DNA of 9,373 bases, from contig CAPNGW010000077.1 in NCBI GenBank assembly GCA_948665105.1, forward strand, positions 1 through 9,373. Reading direction: 5' to 3'. This document shows, piece after piece, positions 6,290 through 9,373 of this stretch. The stretch is from an uncultured Lachnospiraceae bacterium. Lineage in GTDB: Bacteria; Bacillota; Clostridia; Lachnospirales; Lachnospiraceae. A program made the position numbers and the translations under genes. The notes under the pieces are model-generated. The model made no database searches. It was not told where the DNA came from and saw only the letters and a program-made list of their open reading frames with translations. Position 1 is the first letter of the stretch. The number at the start of each line of letters is the position of its first letter.

Positions 6290-8293
6290 ATGAATGATAT
6301 ACGAACCAATATGGAGGATATACTGAATCAGAGGATAAGCGGCTTCCATCAGTATGTACTGAGTGATCCGGCTCATTTGAATTATGTAAGCCAAAATCTC
6401 TGCCGGATGGTGGGATTTCAGGCAAATGAACTGCTTCATGAAAGCAAGGATCTGTACGCTCTTCTGGTGCACCCTGCGGACCGTTTACGGTATTCTGAAT
6501 TTATTTCTAATTTAACACGGAAGGAGCAGATTCTCACAGAAGAGTATCGCTTGATAAAAAAGGACGGGACGATACTCTTCGTAAGAGATACTGTCACCAC
6601 CGAAAGACTGGATGATAATACCCTTGTGGGCTACTCTGTCCTTACTGATATCACCAATCTTAAAAGTGAAAATCTCAATCTGCAGTTTTTGAATGAAACC
6701 ATTCCCTGCGGATTTTTGAAATACACCTGTGAAAAGCAGCCAAGGGTTACATACATCAATCAGACCATGATGGATATCCTTCGTTTCCCGGAAGCAAAGG
6801 ACGGAGAACTGGATTACCTTGAGCTGTACAAGAGCAATATTTTCCTGATGATACCCATGGAGGAGCGCCGCAGGTTTTCAAAGTATTTAAGCCGCGTTTA
6901 CTCTGCCGATGCACCCATTGCAGGGGAGATGACCCTGCTTCGGGGCGACGGAACCCGGGCACATGTGTTTGGCTGGGTAACGAAATGCATAAACGAACAA
7001 GGGGAAGCGGAATTCCAAAGTGTCTGTATGGATATTACAAAGCGCCATCAGGCCAGAAAAGAGGCGGAGACCCAGCGCTATTTGAAAGCCCTTGCCGATG
7101 TGTATGATAAGATTTTTGAATTTAATCTTGACGCCAATTCCGTAAAATGCCTGTACTCTGGGGATTCGTCTATGTTCAAGCACTTTGAGGGTATTGCGAT
7201 GCAGATAGATGATGCCTTAGAAAAGCTGATTATGGGCCCTGTGGATTCCGGGGATTGCCACAGAGTTGCTGCTTTCTTTCAGGACTTCTGCCAGAGGAAG
7301 CTGTATGAGCCGGGTGCAAAGCCACCACAAATTACATACAGTGCAACATCATCCGATGGAGAAATGAAGCAGTACAATGGTATTTTTATCAAAGTGGACG
7401 AATCGGTTAGCTTTTTCTGCTGCCGAAATGTACCTGAATCGGTGGAAACGGAGGCCTTGAGAACCGAGAATGTTAAGCTGAGGCAGAACATGAAGGAGCT
7501 GGTGATGCAGTTTACGGATGGGCTGGCTGCCTTTGAAGTGTCCGCTGACGGTATGGTGAAGCCCTTATATGCCAGCGAAAACATATGTGAATTCTTCGGA
7601 TATACCAAGGAAGAATGGCTGCCCCTTATGGAGAAATCCACTCCCCTGGAAAGCTTTGGCGCTTACAGTGAAGCATCCTACGAGGAATTTGCGGAGCTTT
7701 TAAGAAACGGTGAGGCAGAATTTACCTACTTTGACTATACCACAAAGGCGGAACGGCGGATGAAAGCCATATGCTCGCAAAGAGAGCCCAACAGCAATTC
7801 CCCCAGATATGTCATGCTGTATTCCGTGGAAGGCACGAAGCAGAGCGAAAGGAAGAACCTTCCGGAAAACCGTACCGTCTCAATACGCACCTTCGGCTAT
7901 TTTGATGTATTTGTGGGGGAGAAACCCATTGCATTCCGAAACAAGAAGTCAAAAGAGTTGTTTGCCCTTCTTGTTGACCGTAAGGGAGGATACATCACCT
8001 CGGAGGAAGCCATCAGCTTTCTGTGGGAAGATGAGCCCTCCAATACCGTAACACTTTCAAGATACCGCAAGGTTGCCCTGCGCCTGAAAAACACCCTGGA
8101 GGAATACGGAATCGCCCATGTAATTGAGGCGGTGGACGGAAAGCGCCGTATCGTTCCGGAAAAGGTCAAATGTGATTTGTATGACTATCTTACCGGGAAA
8201 GAAGAGTATGGGCAGCTTTTCAAGGGCAGTTATCTTTCCAATTACAGCTGGGCGGAAACCACTCTGGGCGAGCTTACCAATAATCAGAACTGA
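6290..8293 (+). CDS. Multi-PAS regulator with C-terminal winged-helix DNA-binding domain
   Basis: A 667-residue protein with no signal peptide or membrane segment, so probably a cytoplasmic one-component sensor-regulator. PAS1 spans about 19-125: YVSQNLCRMVGFQANELL, then EEYRLIKKDGTILFVRDTVT and ending GYSVLTDIT. PAS2 spans about 130-253: PRVTYINQTMMDIL, MTLLRGDGTRAHVFGWVTK and ending FQSVCMDITKR. A third, weaker PAS-like module lies at 262-380 (IFEFNLDANSVKCLY). A charged helical stretch, 383-405, may be a coiled coil. A further PAS, about 406-515, contains GLAAFEVSADGMVKPLYASENICEFFGY. The C-terminal region, about 530-635, begins VSIRTFGYFDVFVGEKPIAF and resembles the OmpR/SARP-type winged helix found in transcriptional activators. 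No receiver, kinase, GGDEF or EAL domain is seen. Ligand and targets are unknown. It lies downstream of the fatty-acid operon behind its own promoter and a long structured leader. Confidence 0.8.
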   Translation: MNDIRTNMEDILNQRISGFHQYVLSDPAHLNYVSQNLCRMVGFQANELLHESKDLYALLVHPADRLRYSEFISNLTRKEQILTEEYRLIKKDGTILFVRDTVTTERLDDNTLVGYSVLTDITNLKSENLNLQFLNETIPCGFLKYTCEKQPRVTYINQTMMDILRFPEAKDGELDYLELYKSNIFLMIPMEERRRFSKYLSRVYSADAPIAGEMTLLRGDGTRAHVFGWVTKCINEQGEAEFQSVCMDITKRHQARKEAETQRYLKALADVYDKIFEFNLDANSVKCLYSGDSSMFKHFEGIAMQIDDALEKLIMGPVDSGDCHRVAAFFQDFCQRKLYEPGAKPPQITYSATSSDGEMKQYNGIFIKVDESVSFFCCRNVPESVETEALRTENVKLRQNMKELVMQFTDGLAAFEVSADGMVKPLYASENICEFFGYTKEEWLPLMEKSTPLESFGAYSEASYEEFAELLRNGEAEFTYFDYTTKAERRMKAICSQREPNSNSPRYVMLYSVEGTKQSERKNLPENRTVSIRTFGYFDVFVGEKPIAFRNKKSKELFALLVDRKGGYITSEEAISFLWEDEPSNTVTLSRYRKVALRLKNTLEEYGIAHVIEAVDGKRRIVPEKVKCDLYDYLTGKEEYGQLFKGSYLSNYSWAETTLGELTNNQN

Positions 8294-8314
8294 GAAAACC
8301 CAAGGACTTTTCCC

Positions 8315-8343
8315 TTTACAGACCTTCCCCGAAAAGCTATAAT
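8315..8343 (+). promoter_or_regulatory. Promoter of the Tet(M)-like GTPase gene
   Basis: TTTACA (8315-8320, 5 of 6 matches to the -35 consensus) and TATAAT (8338-8343) are separated by 17 bases. It lies between the PAS stop codon and the GTPase, giving a leader of about 55 bases. Confidence 0.65.
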
Positions 8344-8367
8344 GAACTTGTGTATGCAATCAGATTC

Positions 8368-8394
8368 GGAGGACACGGCAAGGGAAGCTTGCTG
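8368..8394 (+). promoter_or_regulatory. Displaced Shine-Dalgarno and hairpin in the GTPase leader
   Basis: A strong GGAGGA (8368-8373) lies 32 bases before the start codon, too far for normal use. Between them is a 7-bp hairpin: 8376-8382 pairs with 8388-8394 around the loop GGAAG, with one G-T pair. Folding it would cut the effective spacing to about 13 bases. Close to the ATG only a weak AGAG (8397-8400) is seen. Confidence 0.4.
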
Positions 8395-8405
8395 GCAGAG
8401 CAACC

Positions 8406-9373
8406 ATGAAATCAGAAAATCTTGTAATTGGTGTCGTCGCTCACGTGGATGCGGGTAAGACTACATTGGCGGAAAGTCTTTTATATTTAAGCGGCACCCT
8501 TCGAAAGCTGGGCAGGGTAGACCATAAGGATGCATTTTTAGACACCTATGAGCTGGAACGGGCCCGGGGCATCACCATTTTCTCCAAGGAGGCCCGTCTG
8601 CGCCTGGGGGAGAAGCAGGTGACCCTTCTTGATACCCCCGGCCATGTGGATTTTTCCGCGGAGATGGAGCGGACATTGCAGGTGCTGGACTATGCCGTAC
8701 TGATTATAAGCGGCGCGGACGGTGTCCAGAGCCATGTGGAGACCTTGTGGAAGCTGTTAATCAGCTATGGGGTACCGACATTTTTGTTTGTGAATAAGAT
8801 GGACCGGGAGGGTGTCCTTAAGGAGCCCATCCTAGCAGAACTGAGAACCAGGCTTTCCGAGAACTGCCTGGATTTTTCTGATGTCTGCAAATTTGCTGCC
8901 CGGGAGACTTCCCTTACAAGAGAGAGGGAGGATTTTTACGAGAGTCTGGCCATGTGCGATGAGGATGTCATGGAGGCTTACTTAAGCAGCGGCACAGTTA
9001 CTGAGGAACAGATTGCCATGCTGATTCAGAGACGGAAGGTATTTCCCTGCTATTTTGGCTCTGCCCTGAAGCTTCAGGGGGTGGAGGAATTTATGGAGGG
9101 AATCTCTCGCTATACCCGCAGCCCGGGGTATCCCAAAGAGTTTGCAGCCCGGGTGTTTAAGATATCCAGAGACAGCCAGGGAAACCGCTTAAGCCACCTT
9201 AAGATTACAGGCGGAAGCCTAAGAGTCAAGTCTGTGCTTACGGACCCAAAAGGTCAGTGGGAGGAGAAGGCGGACCAGCTTCGCCTTTACTCCGGGACTG
9301 GTTATGAGACGGCTTCGGAAGTGGAAGCAGGCTGTGTCTGCGCGGTGACGGGGCTGACCCGGACCTTTGCCGG
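8406..9373 (+). CDS. Tet(M)/EF-G-like translational GTPase, 5' part
   Basis: The first 322 residues of a ribosome-binding GTPase; the gene runs off the window without a stop (ribosomal protection proteins are about 640 residues). G motifs are AHVDAGKTT (12-20), ERARGITI (51-58), DTPGHVDF (76-83), NKMD (130-133) and GSAL (218-221). A beta-barrel domain II begins near 247 (ARVFKI). The start MKSENLVIGVVAHVDAGKTT aligns with Tet(M) MKIINIGVLAHVDAGKTT, which fixes the ATG at 8406. The insert between NKMD and GSAL and the overall layout are Tet(M)-like rather than EF-G-like. Known tetracycline-resistance proteins of this family free the ribosome of drug using loops of domain IV, which lie outside the window, so resistance cannot be claimed; many gut Clostridia have chromosomal homologues of unproven function. 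It has its own promoter and no mobile-element sequence is seen nearby. Confidence 0.85.
   Translation, partial: MKSENLVIGVVAHVDAGKTTLAESLLYLSGTLRKLGRVDHKDAFLDTYELERARGITIFSKEARLRLGEKQVTLLDTPGHVDFSAEMERTLQVLDYAVLIISGADGVQSHVETLWKLLISYGVPTFLFVNKMDREGVLKEPILAELRTRLSENCLDFSDVCKFAARETSLTREREDFYESLAMCDEDVMEAYLSSGTVTEEQIAMLIQRRKVFPCYFGSALKLQGVEEFMEGISRYTRSPGYPKEFAARVFKISRDSQGNRLSHLKITGGSLRVKSVLTDPKGQWEEKADQLRLYSGTGYETASEVEAGCVCAVTGLTRTFA

Noticed and set aside
8354..8458. A 34-codon frame overlapping the start of the Tet(M)-like gene, considered as a leader peptide
   Set aside because: No ribosome binding site before its ATG, which would lie only a few bases from the predicted transcription start. 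It runs far into the GTPase gene and has no drug-leader features.
1..9373. CRISPR array, insertion sequence or prophage
   Set aside because: No regularly spaced repeats, transposase, integrase or phage genes are seen. The window is dominated by collinear metabolic genes.

Overview
The window looks like chromosomal DNA of a low-to-mid GC Firmicute, most likely Lachnospiraceae (Clostridium cluster XIVa). Three things suggest this: the gene order fabF-accB-fabZ-accC-accD-accA, the short AccA without the N-terminal helical extension of proteobacterial AccA, and a PAS plus winged-helix regulator of a kind common in that family. The assignment rests on gene order and protein character, not on a database search. 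Every supported gene is on the + strand.

Positions 1-5875 are the 3' part of a type II fatty-acid synthesis operon. It holds the C-terminal third of FabF, then AccB (biotin carrier), FabZ (3-hydroxyacyl-ACP dehydratase), AccC (biotin carboxylase), AccD and AccA (carboxyltransferase beta and alpha), and last a medium-chain acyl-CoA synthetase-like ligase. Genes are separated by 2-4 bases or overlap by 4-8 bases, so the block is one translationally coupled transcript whose promoter lies upstream of the window. AccB, AccC, AccD and AccA make malonyl-CoA. FabF condenses it (as malonyl-ACP) with the growing chain, and FabZ dehydrates the intermediate. The terminal ligase could feed acyl-CoA primers or salvaged acids into this pathway. 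AccC has a contracted loop next to its catalytic Arg, and AccD has a Cys-x-Cys half in its zinc finger where Cys-x2-Cys is usual.

Positions 5876-6289 are non-coding and carry the most unusual signal. After a hairpin flanked by direct CAGGGGG repeats there is an extended -10 promoter. A roughly 270-base leader follows that can fold into a long rod (a 23-bp closing stem plus about 25 more base pairs). The rod encloses a head with three hairpins, and an 8-bp pseudoknot is possible between upstream sequence and the linker joining the first two. Those two hairpins both show the CANGGANG motif in a six-base loop closed by C-G, which is the consensus of CsrA/RsmE sites. This may be an undescribed structured RNA, either a cis leader of the next gene or an independent small RNA.

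Positions 6290-8293 encode a soluble 667-residue regulator with several PAS-like domains and a C-terminal winged-helix DNA-binding domain. A good promoter and a short hairpin leader then precede a truncated gene (8406 to the window end) for a Tet(M)/EF-G-like translational GTPase.
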